DNA from: Rhodospirillaceae bacterium
GTDB taxonomy: Bacteria > Pseudomonadota > Alphaproteobacteria > UBA11136
Assembly (NCBI GenBank): GCA_002686135.1
Contig: NZAO01000054.1
Location: 13,521 to 40,749 of the forward strand
Direction: 5' to 3'
Length of the DNA stretch: 27,229 bases
The notes below the pieces were generated by a model, which made no database searches, was not told the origin of the DNA, and worked only from the letters and a program-made list of their open reading frames with translations. Below are positions 14,812 to 23,579 of the stretch, in pieces. Numbering within the stretch: position 1 is the stretch's first letter; each line of letters opens with the position of its first letter. Position numbers and translations under genes: made by a program.

Positions 14812-16466
14812 CCACCCTCGATCCCGTCACGCTCGCCGTTCTTCAGGGGCGGCTCGAACAGTTGGTCGACGAGATGGACGCCACGCTGTTTCGTAGTGCC
14901 TTCAATCCGATCATCGCCGAAGCCCACGACGCATCACACGGCATCTACGACCGGACCACCGGAGCCACCGTCGCCCAGGGCTCCTCGGGACTGCCCGTGT
15001 TCGTCGGGTCGATGTCAGGCGCCGTGTCGCTCATCATCGATCGAACCGCCGAGGAAGGCGGACCAGGTGAGGGAGATATCTGGGTCTTCAACGATCCCTA
15101 CCGAGGAGGCACCCACCTCAACGACATGAAGCTGGTCCAACCGTTCTTTCGCGATGGCGAACTGTTCTGCTGGTTGGCGTCGGTCGGGCACTATACGGAT
15201 GTCGGCGGAGCAGTGCCCGGCAACTACAACCCGTCGGCCACCGAGAGCGCCCAGGAGGGTGTGCTGATTCCCCCCGTCCGATTGGTCGACGGCGGTGAAC
15301 TGCGAAGCGACATCGTCGACCTCGTCTGCGCGATCAGTCGGGTGCCCGCCAATGCGTACGGCGACCTCTTCGGACAGCTCAATGCGCTGAAGCTAGGGGT
15401 CAGCCGCTTGACCGATCTGCTCGATGAGTTCGGCGCTGCCACGGTATCGACGGCCTTCGTCGAGCTCACCGCTCGCGCAGCGTCGCTCATGCGAAGCAAC
15501 ATCGCAGCGCTGCCCGATGGCACCCATTCCATCGACGATTTCCTCGACAACGATGGGTCGGTCGACCAGCCGATTCAGGTTTCGCTCGATCTCACGATCG
15601 AGGGCGATCGGCTGGTGCTCGACTTCACCCGCACAGCGGGCGCCGCCACCGGTCCGGTGAACATCTCGAAGAGCACCGCGATCGCCGCCTGTTACGTGGG
15701 GTTGAAACACATCTTTCGCGATGTGCCAGCGAACGCCGGTTGCCTCGAGCCGGTCGAGGTGCGAATAGCCGACGGTTCACTTCTCGATGCGTCGTGGCCG
15801 CGCCCGGTGGCCGGGTATACCGAGACGATTCTGCGGATCATGGACCTGATCTTCGGTGCGTTGGCCGAAGTCGACCCGGCGATCAGCAACGGCAGCTCAT
15901 ACGGCACCATCAACGCTCTTTCCATCGCCGGCCACCAGCCAAGCGGCGACCGTTGGGTCATGTTCACCTTCTACGGCGGTGGCCTGGGGGGCAGCCCGGT
16001 GAGCGATGGCTTGTCCCATGGCAATGCGCCGCTATCGACCGCCACCATCCCGCCGATCGAGATTCTCGAATCCGCCTACCCCGTCCGATACACGAGGTGG
16101 GCGTTGCGGCCAGATTCAGGTGGGGCCGGAAAGCATCGGGGTGGGCTCGGCGCCGACTACGAAATCGAGTTGCTCGACGAGAGCGCCGAGGTCTTTGCCT
16201 TCGGCGACCGCGGACGGTTCCCGCCGCCCGGCGTGGCCGGTGGCGGTCCATCCGCGCTCAACCGAATCAGCTTCGACGTGGCCGGCGACGAACTCATCCC
16301 GCCGCTGGCGTCGAAGATCGTGGGGGTCAAGCTGCACAAGGGCGACCGTGTTCGCATCGCCTCCCCGGGCGGCGGAGGTTACGGCGACCCCTCCGACCGC
16401 TCGCTCGAGGCCATCGAACGCGATCTCCGGTTGGGCTACACGACGGTAGAGGGTTCGGGAACGTGA
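14808..16466 (+). CDS. hyuB: Hydantoinase B / oxoprolinase family subunit
   Basis: A 552-residue HyuB-type subunit of an ATP-dependent hydantoinase/5-oxoprolinase. Seen from the N-terminus: DPVTLAVLQGRLEQLVDEMD, ATLFRSAFNPIIAEAHDAS, GDIWVFNDPYRGGTHLNDMK, HYTDVGGAVPGNY, EGVLIPPVRLV and, near the C-terminus, RFPPPGVAGG and SPGGGGYGDPSDR. All are hallmarks of the family. It works with HyuA, encoded immediately downstream with a GTGA overlap, to hydrolyse a cyclic amide with ATP. Known substrates of such pairs include N-methylhydantoin, 5-oxoproline and caprolactam; acetone carboxylase is a distant relative. The substrate here is unknown, but a lactam or imide is expected. Confidence 0.95.
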   Translation: MTTLDPVTLAVLQGRLEQLVDEMDATLFRSAFNPIIAEAHDASHGIYDRTTGATVAQGSSGLPVFVGSMSGAVSLIIDRTAEEGGPGEGDIWVFNDPYRGGTHLNDMKLVQPFFRDGELFCWLASVGHYTDVGGAVPGNYNPSATESAQEGVLIPPVRLVDGGELRSDIVDLVCAISRVPANAYGDLFGQLNALKLGVSRLTDLLDEFGAATVSTAFVELTARAASLMRSNIAALPDGTHSIDDFLDNDGSVDQPIQVSLDLTIEGDRLVLDFTRTAGAATGPVNISKSTAIAACYVGLKHIFRDVPANAGCLEPVEVRIADGSLLDASWPRPVAGYTETILRIMDLIFGALAEVDPAISNGSSYGTINALSIAGHQPSGDRWVMFTFYGGGLGGSPVSDGLSHGNAPLSTATIPPIEILESAYPVRYTRWALRPDSGGAGKHRGGLGADYEIELLDESAEVFAFGDRGRFPPPGVAGGGPSALNRISFDVAGDELIPPLASKIVGVKLHKGDRVRIASPGGGGYGDPSDRSLEAIERDLRLGYTTVEGSGT

Positions 16467-18526
16467 CGGCACAGGAGTCGAATCGCGTAGTGGGGATCGA
16501 CGTGGGCGGCACATTCACCGACGTGTTCATGGTCGACGACCGATCCGGCGAGTTCACGGTCGCCAAGGTCCCGTCGACCAGAGGCGACGAAGAACTTGGC
16601 TTTCTTGCCGGCGTGAGGGCAGCGGTCGACTCGTTCGACGAAATCGGCGCCGTGATCCACGGGACGACGGTCGGCACGAACGCGTTGCTCGAACGCAAGG
16701 GTGCCACCACAGGCATCATCACCACGGCAGGATTCGCCGACGTGCTCGAAATGCGCCGGCGCGACCGACCGAACACGTGGGGTTTGTGGGGCGACTTCAT
16801 CCCGATCGTCGAACGCGACATGCGGCTCGAGGTCGCCGAACGAACCGGTGCCGACGGCACGATCGTGCAAGAGGTCGACCAGGCCGCGGTGACTGCTCAA
16901 GCTCAGGTGTTGCTCGCAGCCGGCGCAGAAGCGTGTTGCATAGCGTTCATCAACTCCTATGCGAACGACGAGAACGAACGGTTGGCCCTCGACGCGGTCA
17001 GACTGGTGTGGCCGAACGACCACGTCACCAGCGCAGCCCTGCTGCTTCCGGAGGTGCGGGAGTTCGAACGAACCTCGACCGGAGCGATCAACGCGTACCT
17101 GCAGCCGGTGGTCGGTGGCTACATCGAACGGCTCGAGGTTGCGCTGGCCGATGGTGGGTTCGGAGGACGGTTCTTCATAGTGCAGTCGAACGGCGGCGTG
17201 ATGACATCGACGGCCGCCCGAGCGCTACCGGTGCGTACCGCACTGAGCGGGCCGGCGGCAGGCGTGATCGCCGGCGCCCACCTGGCGGCGGCGGCCGGAT
17301 TCTCGAACGTCATCACCTGCGACATGGGAGGCACGAGCTTCGACGTAGCGGTCATCGCCAACGGCGAGGTGGTGTCGGGCGCACAGACGAGCGTCGACTA
17401 CGGCCTGGTTATCCGGACGCCGATGATCGAGATCTCGACCATCGGCGCCGGTGGCGGTTCGTTGGCGTGGGTCGATGCCGGTGGGATACTGCGGATCGGA
17501 CCCGAATCTGCCGGCTCGGTGCCGGGGCCCGCCTGTTATGGGCGGGGCAACGGTCGCCCGACCGTTACCGACGCCCATTTGGTGTTGGGGCGCCTCAATG
17601 GTGAACGTCCGATCGGTGGCCTCGACCAACTCGATACCAGGGCGGCCCGCGATGCGGTACGTCGAGAGGTGGCCGAACCCCTGGGCTTGTCGATCGAGGA
17701 AGCGGCTGAGGCGATCCTTCGCATCGCGACGAGTCGAATGGCGGGCGCGTTGCGCCTGGTGTCGATCGAACGTGGCCACGACCCGGGCGAGTTCATCGCG
17801 ATGCCCTTCGGTGGCGCCGGAGCGTTGCACAGCTGCGGCCTGTTGGCCGACGTCGGCCTTTCGGCCGCGCTCGTGCCCCGTTATCCGGGCGTGACCAGCG
17901 CTCTCGGATGCACGGTTGCCGATGCTCGACACGACGTGGTCCAAACGCTCAACCTCGCGGTCGCCGACCTCGCCGACCAGGCGGCGGTTGCAGCGTTGAC
18001 CGAGCGGCTCGGTCGAAACGAGGCTGCCGTTCGCAGTTTCCTCGACGACTCCGGGATGGTGCTCGACGACGTCAGCGTCTCGGTCGTACTCGACATGTCT
18101 TACGTGGGCCAGACCCACACCGTCTCGGTGCCGGTCGGAAACCTCGACACACTCAGCCAGGCCAACCTGCTCGGCGCATTCGAGAAGAAGTACGAGGACA
18201 CCTACGGCCGGGTGCTCGAGTCGATCGCCGTGCGGGTGCTCTCGGCCCGCACGACGGTGGTCGGCACCCGCCCCAAGATCGATCCGGCGGCCCTGGCGCC
18301 GCATCCCGACGCAACGGTGCCTCCGGCCGGCGAACGAAACGTGTTCTTCGATGGCGAGTGGCGCCCCACCGCGATCTGGCCGCGACTAGAGCTCCCCTCG
18401 GGTTGGCTGTGCGAGGGTCCGGCAATCCTCGAGCAACCCGACGCCACCATCGTGATCGAGCCCGGCTTCATCGCTGAGGTCGATGCGCTCGGAAACGTCG
18501 TCATCACCAACGCGAGCGGTTCATGA
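16463..18526 (+). CDS. hyuA: Hydantoinase A / oxoprolinase family ATPase subunit
   Basis: A 687-residue HyuA subunit with an ASKHA-type ATP-binding fold. It begins at GTG 16463 (GTGA overlap with hyuB), just before VVGIDVGGTFTDVFMVD, the phosphate-binding loop; the same frame is open for 241 more codons upstream but that part is not coding. Further blocks: VIHGTTVGTNALLERKGATT, FADVLEMRRRDRPNTWGLW, EVREFERTSTGAINAYLQP, VQSNGGVMTS, ALSGPAAGVIAG, CDMGGTSFDVAV and MPFGGAGALHSCGLL. Length is normal. Together with HyuB it should couple ATP hydrolysis to opening of a cyclic amide. Its TGA overlaps the next ATG. Confidence 0.95.
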   Translation: MTAQESNRVVGIDVGGTFTDVFMVDDRSGEFTVAKVPSTRGDEELGFLAGVRAAVDSFDEIGAVIHGTTVGTNALLERKGATTGIITTAGFADVLEMRRRDRPNTWGLWGDFIPIVERDMRLEVAERTGADGTIVQEVDQAAVTAQAQVLLAAGAEACCIAFINSYANDENERLALDAVRLVWPNDHVTSAALLLPEVREFERTSTGAINAYLQPVVGGYIERLEVALADGGFGGRFFIVQSNGGVMTSTAARALPVRTALSGPAAGVIAGAHLAAAAGFSNVITCDMGGTSFDVAVIANGEVVSGAQTSVDYGLVIRTPMIEISTIGAGGGSLAWVDAGGILRIGPESAGSVPGPACYGRGNGRPTVTDAHLVLGRLNGERPIGGLDQLDTRAARDAVRREVAEPLGLSIEEAAEAILRIATSRMAGALRLVSIERGHDPGEFIAMPFGGAGALHSCGLLADVGLSAALVPRYPGVTSALGCTVADARHDVVQTLNLAVADLADQAAVAALTERLGRNEAAVRSFLDDSGMVLDDVSVSVVLDMSYVGQTHTVSVPVGNLDTLSQANLLGAFEKKYEDTYGRVLESIAVRVLSARTTVVGTRPKIDPAALAPHPDATVPPAGERNVFFDGEWRPTAIWPRLELPSGWLCEGPAILEQPDATIVIEPGFIAEVDALGNVVITNASGS

Positions 18527-19140
18527 GCCGGTTGGCCCACCTCGACCCAGCGTCGACAGCGCTGCTGCTGGTCGACCTACAGAACGACTTCATCCACCCC
18601 GAAGGGGCCTACGCCAAAGGTGGCGTGACCTCGGAAACGATCGAAGCACTGCCCAGGCGGCTCGGCGCGGTCGCCGACACCGCACGATCATGCGCGATAC
18701 CGACCATTGCGACGCTGTTTACGCTGGTGCCGGGCCCCGACGGACCATTGATCCCCGACCACCTGGCTCGCCTGCGGCCGTTTCTCACCGACGGCGACTT
18801 CGCCCCGGGAAGCTGGGGACAGTCGCCGATCGACGCAGTCGGCCCCATCGACATAACCGTCGAAAAGGTGGCCTACTCCGCCTTCCATGCGAGCCGCCTC
18901 GAGTTCGTCCTCGGTCGGTTGGGCGTCACGGCATTGCTGGTTGCGGGAATCGTCACGAACGGCGGCGTGGCGTCGACGGTTCGGGCGGCCCATGTGCTCG
19001 ATCTCCACACCGTGGTGTTGTCCGATGGGTGTGCGGCCTTCGGTACTGAACCCCACGACGCTGCGATCGCATCGCTGGCGGCTGTGAGCGACATCGCGAC
19101 GTGTTCGGACGTTCTGGGTTGGCTCCAGGGCCTCAGCTAG
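18523..19140 (+). CDS. Isochorismatase-fold protein lacking the catalytic cysteine
   Basis: A 205-residue cysteine-hydrolase-fold protein, last in the six-gene operon. Asp18 (LLVDLQNDF) and Lys115 (VEKVAYSAF) of the usual Asp-Lys-Cys triad are present, but the nucleophile segment reads GIVTNGGVASTVRAAHVLDL, where the normal Cys (as in TNxCVxxT) is Gly148 (codon 18964-18966). It is therefore either catalytically inactive, has a different chemistry, or hydrolyses through another residue. Length and the remaining fold pattern are normal, so it is not a simple decay product. It follows hyuA with an ATGA overlap and its last 8 bp overlap the convergent CoxL-like gene. A regulatory or subunit role next to HyuA/HyuB is possible. 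Confidence 0.88.
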   Translation: MSRLAHLDPASTALLLVDLQNDFIHPEGAYAKGGVTSETIEALPRRLGAVADTARSCAIPTIATLFTLVPGPDGPLIPDHLARLRPFLTDGDFAPGSWGQSPIDAVGPIDITVEKVAYSAFHASRLEFVLGRLGVTALLVAGIVTNGGVASTVRAAHVLDLHTVVLSDGCAAFGTEPHDAAIASLAAVSDIATCSDVLGWLQGLS

Positions 19141-21427
19141 AAGACGCGTTCGTCGGAGTTGGCGCTGACGCGTTGGCGATAGCGGACCACACTTTTTGTG
19201 GAGTCATCGGCATGTCGAGGTGCTTCACGCCAAGGTGTCGAATCGCATCGATGACGGCGTTCTGTACCGCGGCGGTAGAGCCGATGGTTCCCGACTCGCC
19301 GATGCCTTTCGCGCCGAGTGGGTTGTTCGGCGAAGGGGTTTCGTAATGCGTGGTCTCGAATGACGGCACTTGAGGCGCCGAAAGGATCGAGTAGTCGGTG
19401 AAGTTCGACGTCAGGAGATTGCCATCGACGTCGTAGACGATCTCTTCGCACAATGCTTGAGCGACCCCAGCACCGAGACCGCCATGCACCTGCCCTTCGG
19501 CGAGCATTGGATTGATGATGGTGCCAGCGTCGTCGGCCGCGATCAGGCGCAGGAGTTCGACGGATCCGGTCTCTGCATCCACCTCGACCACGGCGATGTT
19601 GGTGCCCGACGGATAGGTGGGCGACTCCTGGGCGAACTCTCCCACCGTGGCGAGCGGCACCTCGGTCGCGGCCGCTATGGCCGGCCAGTCAATCGAGATG
19701 GTGGGTGAGCCGGCAACGGCGAATGCGCCGGTTCCCTGGTCGAACACGACATCGTCCACGGCTGCTTCCAACAGCTGCGCGGCGATCGACTTGGCTGCTT
19801 CGACCATCTGCTTGGAAGCATCGACCATCGTCGGTCCAAGGACCTGGGTCGTGCGAGACGCCGCGGTGATGTTGCTGTGGGGAATTGTGCTGGTGTCACC
19901 TGACCGGAGGGTGATCTGTTCGACGCCCACACCCAGGCCATCGGCGGCGATCATCGCCACAGTGGTTTCTGTGCCCTGGCCCATAGCCGTTGCACCGAAG
20001 TCGACCCGGAAAGATCCGTCGTCGAGCAGCGTGACTGCGCCGTGTTCGGTCTGGGGGCCCGGAGCTGCGGCCGTGACTTCGACAAACGACGCCACACCGA
20101 TGCCCAACAGTTTCTTGCTTCCCGACTCTCGACGGGTTGCCTGGTCGGAGCGGAGCTGTCCGTAGCCGGCGATGTCGCAAGCGAGCCGAAGCCCTTCGGC
20201 GAATCGCCCGGAGTCATAGACCGAACCCGTCTTGGTCGCGAACGGGAAACTGTCTGGCTCGATGAAGTTGCGACGACGCACCTCGACCGGGTCGATGCCC
20301 GTCTCGGCGGCAAACAGATCGACGGCCCGTTCGAGGGTGGCAATCGCTTCGGGGCGGCCTGCTCCACGAAACGCATCGATGGTGGACGTGTTGGTCAGGA
20401 CTGTCTCGAACGTATAGGCGACCTGGCCGATGTCGTAGCAACCCTGGGCCACCATCCCGGTGAGGAATGGAAGAAACCCCACCCCGGTGGGGGTGTAGCC
20501 GGCGTCGGCGAGATTGTGGAGGTGATAGTGGGTGATGCGTCCATCGGCGCGACCGCCCATCGTGACCGTGTGGTACTGGGCGCGGCCGTGGCACATCGCC
20601 TGCAGGCTTTCGGTGCGCGACTCGACCCACAGGACCGGGCGTTGCACGATGCGGGACAGACACCCCAGGGCGCACTCCTCCAGGCCCGGTGCGGCCTTGG
20701 CTCCAAACCCGCCCCCGAGATCGGGGACGATCACCCGCACGGATTGGTCAGGCAGCCCGGCCACGGCTGCCAGCTGCGAACGGGTCGCGTGAAGCCCCTG
20801 GGTCGACGACCAACAGGTGAGCGTGTCATCGGCGTGCCAATGCGCGGCGGCAACCCTGGGTTCGATCGGCGCAGCGTTCATCCGAGAGTTCGAGATTTCC
20901 ATCGTGATGACGACATCGCAGTCCGAGAAGTCGGGAATCGGCGCCTCGACTAGTGGCATTGCGGGCAGCACGTTCGACCCAAGTTCGTCGTACAACGTCG
21001 TCGCGTGGGCGCCGGCGCGGCGCGGATCGATCACGGCATCGAGAGGCTCGTAATCGATGACGACCGCCTCCGCGGCATCGATCGCCTGGCTGAGCGTGTC
21101 TGCCACGATGGCAGCGATGGGTTGTCCGACGAACCGCACCCGGTCGGTCGCGAGCAGGTGGCGTTGCAGGAAGTCGGGCCGCGGGATGGGTGGAAAGCCC
21201 GGTGCCGGATTCGCCCCGAGCGATCCTGCGTCGACAGCGGCGAGAACGCCAGGCATGCGCCTGGCCTGGTCGAGTTCGACGGCGAGAAGCTTGGCATGCG
21301 CCATGCTCGAACGTACGAACACCACCGCTGCGGCATCCGGTGGCGCAACGTTGGCCACATATCGTCCCTGGCCGAGAAGAAACCGTACGTCTTCGATGCG
21401 TTTTACGCGGTTGCCGAGAATGCTCAC
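19133..21427 (-). CDS. Molybdenum hydroxylase large subunit (CoxL / xanthine dehydrogenase family), orphan
   Basis: A 764-residue molybdopterin-binding subunit of the xanthine dehydrogenase/CO dehydrogenase family. It starts at GTG 21427 in a GTGA overlap with the HMG-CoA-lyase-like gene (SILGNRVKRIEDVRFLLGQG). Family blocks: VRFVGQPIAAIVADT, IVPDLGGGFGAK, ERAVDLFAAETGIDPVEVRR, active-site loop AFRGAGRPEA, and the C-terminal GAKGIGESGTIG with the conserved catalytic Glu. The active-site loop lacks the CSFR-type Cys of true aerobic CO dehydrogenase, so it should hydroxylate an aromatic N-heterocycle, purine-like compound or aldehyde. No FAD (medium) or [2Fe-2S] (small) subunit gene is in this window, which is unusual; they may be elsewhere, or another electron acceptor is used. 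Confidence 0.92.
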   Translation of the reverse strand: MSILGNRVKRIEDVRFLLGQGRYVANVAPPDAAAVVFVRSSMAHAKLLAVELDQARRMPGVLAAVDAGSLGANPAPGFPPIPRPDFLQRHLLATDRVRFVGQPIAAIVADTLSQAIDAAEAVVIDYEPLDAVIDPRRAGAHATTLYDELGSNVLPAMPLVEAPIPDFSDCDVVITMEISNSRMNAAPIEPRVAAAHWHADDTLTCWSSTQGLHATRSQLAAVAGLPDQSVRVIVPDLGGGFGAKAAPGLEECALGCLSRIVQRPVLWVESRTESLQAMCHGRAQYHTVTMGGRADGRITHYHLHNLADAGYTPTGVGFLPFLTGMVAQGCYDIGQVAYTFETVLTNTSTIDAFRGAGRPEAIATLERAVDLFAAETGIDPVEVRRRNFIEPDSFPFATKTGSVYDSGRFAEGLRLACDIAGYGQLRSDQATRRESGSKKLLGIGVASFVEVTAAAPGPQTEHGAVTLLDDGSFRVDFGATAMGQGTETTVAMIAADGLGVGVEQITLRSGDTSTIPHSNITAASRTTQVLGPTMVDASKQMVEAAKSIAAQLLEAAVDDVVFDQGTGAFAVAGSPTISIDWPAIAAATEVPLATVGEFAQESPTYPSGTNIAVVEVDAETGSVELLRLIAADDAGTIINPMLAEGQVHGGLGAGVAQALCEEIVYDVDGNLLTSNFTDYSILSAPQVPSFETTHYETPSPNNPLGAKGIGESGTIGSTAAVQNAVIDAIRHLGVKHLDMPMTPQKVWSAIANASAPTPTNASSS

Positions 21428-22323
21428 GGTGTGGGAAACCCGCCCGCCTTGGCGACCAGACCGGGGGTTGGGTGTTGCAGCTCGTATTCCAGCCACGCCG
21501 TGGACTGGATGAGGAGGTCGAGGTCCAGGCCGGTGTCGAAACCCATCTCGTGCAACAGGTAGACGACGTCCTCGGTGGCTACGTTGCCGGTTGCGCGTGG
21601 AGCGAACGGGCATCCCCCGACACCACCGAGGCTCGAATCGAAGATGCGCACCCCGGCGTCGATCGCTGCCACGATGTTGGCGAGGGCCGTATTGCGCGTG
21701 TTGTGGAAGTGCCCGCGCAGCGGGATTACGTCGACAGCCTGCGAAACACCCTCGACGAGCGAGGCGACCCTGCTGGGAACTGCCACCCCTATGGTGTCGG
21801 CAAGCACGATCTCATCGGGTCCGGTCGCGGCGAGTTGGCGGGCGATGTCGACGACGAGAGCGGGATCGACACGACCCTCGAAGGGGCAACCAAAGGACGC
21901 AGCGATCGTTACCGAGGCCTTCTTGCCGGCCGCTCGGGCGGCGTCGCCTATGGCGGCCCACCGCTCGATCGATTCGGCGATCGACGCGTTCTGGTTGCGC
22001 TGCGAGAAGGTTTCGGAGGCGACGACGACACCTGTGACCTCGTCGACCTCGGCGGCGATCGCCCGCTCGACGCCGCGCCTGTTGAAGGCGAGGGCGCTAT
22101 AGCTAACCCCATCGATTCGGGGAACCCCGGCCATGATGGCATCGCCGTCGGCCATCTTCGGCACCGCCTTCGAGCTCACGAAACTGGCGGCCTCGATGCG
22201 GGTGTGACCTCCGGCGATCAACCGTTCAATGAGCGCCACCTTCTGGTCGGTGGTGAGGTCGGCCGGGTCGGCCTGGAGACCGTCGCGCGGCGATACCTCG
22301 ACGATCTGGATATGTCCTACCAT
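21424..22323 (-). CDS. HMG-CoA lyase-like / DRE-TIM metallolyase
   Basis: A 299-residue hydroxymethylglutaryl-CoA lyase-family enzyme (DRE-TIM barrel). Seen: EVSPRDGLQ (catalytic Arg13, metal Asp14), IEAASFVSSKAVPKMAD, FGCPFEGRVDP, LADTIGVAVPSRV, metal-binding RGHFHNTRN (His near 205 and 207) and the family signature GGVGGCPFAPRATGNVATED with its Cys. It splits 3-hydroxy-3-methylglutaryl-CoA or an analogue into acetyl-CoA/propionyl-CoA plus a keto acid. ATG 22323 is taken; GTG 22329 is in frame. No ribosome site is visible, and a TAGGCT hexamer lies at leaderless -10 spacing (complement of 22331-22336). First of a two-gene operon with the CoxL-like gene, divergent from a CaiB gene only 23 bp away. 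Confidence 0.92.
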   Translation of the reverse strand: MVGHIQIVEVSPRDGLQADPADLTTDQKVALIERLIAGGHTRIEAASFVSSKAVPKMADGDAIMAGVPRIDGVSYSALAFNRRGVERAIAAEVDEVTGVVVASETFSQRNQNASIAESIERWAAIGDAARAAGKKASVTIAASFGCPFEGRVDPALVVDIARQLAATGPDEIVLADTIGVAVPSRVASLVEGVSQAVDVIPLRGHFHNTRNTALANIVAAIDAGVRIFDSSLGGVGGCPFAPRATGNVATEDVVYLLHEMGFDTGLDLDLLIQSTAWLEYELQHPTPGLVAKAGGFPTP

Positions 22324-22346
22324 CGGCACCGAGCCTAGTGTTGGGT
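22324..22346. promoter_or_regulatory. Compact divergent promoter, possibly leaderless on both sides
   Basis: Only 23 bp separate the HMG-CoA-lyase-like ATG (left) and the CaiB-like ATG (right). Two -10-like hexamers overlap or abut: TAGGCT on the minus strand (22331-22336) and TAGTGT on the plus strand (22336-22341). Each is 6-8 bp from the first base of its start codon, which would place transcription starts at or beside the ATGs. No Shine-Dalgarno is visible on either side. The operator seen at four other promoters is absent. Proposed from spacing alone. Confidence 0.4.
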
Positions 22347-23579
22347 ATGCCAGGAGCCCTGAGTGACATCCGCGTAATCGAGATGGGAACCCTGCTCGCG
22401 GGGCCCTTCTGCGGTCAACAGCTCGCCGACCACGGTGCCGAAGTGATCAAGATCGAGCCGCCCGGCAAGGGCGACCCAATGCGCGATTGGGGTCAGGAGA
22501 TCGCCGAGGGACGTTCGCTCTGGTGGCCGGTCATCGCCCGAGGCAAGAAGTCGGTCACCGTCAACCTGCGCGAGGAAGCGGGCCAGGAACTGATCCGTCA
22601 ACTCATCAGAGAGGCCGACGTCCTTGTCGAGAACTTCCGGCCGGGAACTCTCGAGCGATGGGGGCTAGGTCCCGAAACGCTGCACGCCATCAACCCGCGG
22701 CTCATCATCACCCGGGTGAGCGGCTGGGGTCAGTTCGGACCCAACTCGGGCCAACCCGGGTTCGGTGCGATCGGCGAAGCGGTCGGCGGTATTCGGTACA
22801 CGACCGGCGAGCCCGATCGTCCTCCGAGCCGAACCAGCATCAGCATCGGCGACACCCTCACCGCGTTGTTCGCGACGATCGGCACGCTCAGCGCGCTGCA
22901 TGCCCGTGAAGGCACCGGTCGTGGGCAGGTGATCGACGCGGCCCTGTACGAGTCGGTTCTGGCCGTCATGGAGTCGTTGCTCACCGAGTATCACGTTGCC
23001 GGGTTCATCCGCGAACGAACCGGCTCGTTGATTCCCAACATTGCGCCTGCGAACATCTATCCGACGGCGGGCGACGGATTGCACCTGATCTCGGGAAATC
23101 AGGACACCGTGTGGCGTCGACTCGCCGAGGCGATGGGCCGTCCCGAACTCGCCACCGACGTCAGGTACGCAACGCATCTCGGCCGCGGCGAAAACCAGGC
23201 CGAACTCGACGGCCTCATCGCCGAGTGGACCATTGGCTACACGAGCGACGAGCTGCATGCACTCCTGAAAGAACACGGTGTTCCCAACAGCCCGATGTAT
23301 CGAGCTCCCGAAATGTTGGCGGACGAGCACTTCGCAGCTCGCGACTCGATCAAGTGGATCGACAGCCACGACTTCGGGGAGATCCCAATGCAGAACGTCG
23401 TGCCGAAGCTGTCCGACACGCCCGGCGAGGTTCGCTGGTCGGGGCCGACCCTCGGACAACACAACCTCGAGGTATTGCGCGACATCCTTCACCTCGACGA
23501 CGATGCGATCGACCAACTGGCCGCCGAGGGCATCGTCGAGGGGCCTGTCAAGGCGGCCGAGGGAGCTGAGCAGCCATGA
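22347..23579 (+). CDS. CaiB/BaiF (class III) CoA-transferase, second copy
   Basis: A class III CoA-transferase of 410 residues from ATG 22347; in-frame GTG 22338 and TTG 22341 precede it without ribosome sites. The catalytic Asp is Asp169 in ISIGDTLTAL. Family blocks: IEMGTLLAGPFCGQQLADHG, AEVIKIEPPGKGDPMRDWG, VLVENFRPGTLERWGLG, TRVSGWGQFGPNSGQPGFG, RGQVIDAALYESV and EMLADEHFAARDSI. It is paralogous to the gene at 11379 but diverged throughout, so the two probably serve different acids. Its stop overlaps the following isochorismatase-family amidase start (ATGA), and it diverges from an HMG-CoA-lyase-like gene. Likely forms the CoA thioester cleaved by that lyase. Confidence 0.93.
   Translation: MPGALSDIRVIEMGTLLAGPFCGQQLADHGAEVIKIEPPGKGDPMRDWGQEIAEGRSLWWPVIARGKKSVTVNLREEAGQELIRQLIREADVLVENFRPGTLERWGLGPETLHAINPRLIITRVSGWGQFGPNSGQPGFGAIGEAVGGIRYTTGEPDRPPSRTSISIGDTLTALFATIGTLSALHAREGTGRGQVIDAALYESVLAVMESLLTEYHVAGFIRERTGSLIPNIAPANIYPTAGDGLHLISGNQDTVWRRLAEAMGRPELATDVRYATHLGRGENQAELDGLIAEWTIGYTSDELHALLKEHGVPNSPMYRAPEMLADEHFAARDSIKWIDSHDFGEIPMQNVVPKLSDTPGEVRWSGPTLGQHNLEVLRDILHLDDDAIDQLAAEGIVEGPVKAAEGAEQP

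Noticed and set aside
15740..16462. 241-codon upstream extension of the hyuA frame
   Set aside because: It overlaps the conserved 3' half of hyuB and is Arg-rich out-of-frame sequence; the HyuA N-terminus (VVGIDVGGTFTD) begins just after GTG 16463.
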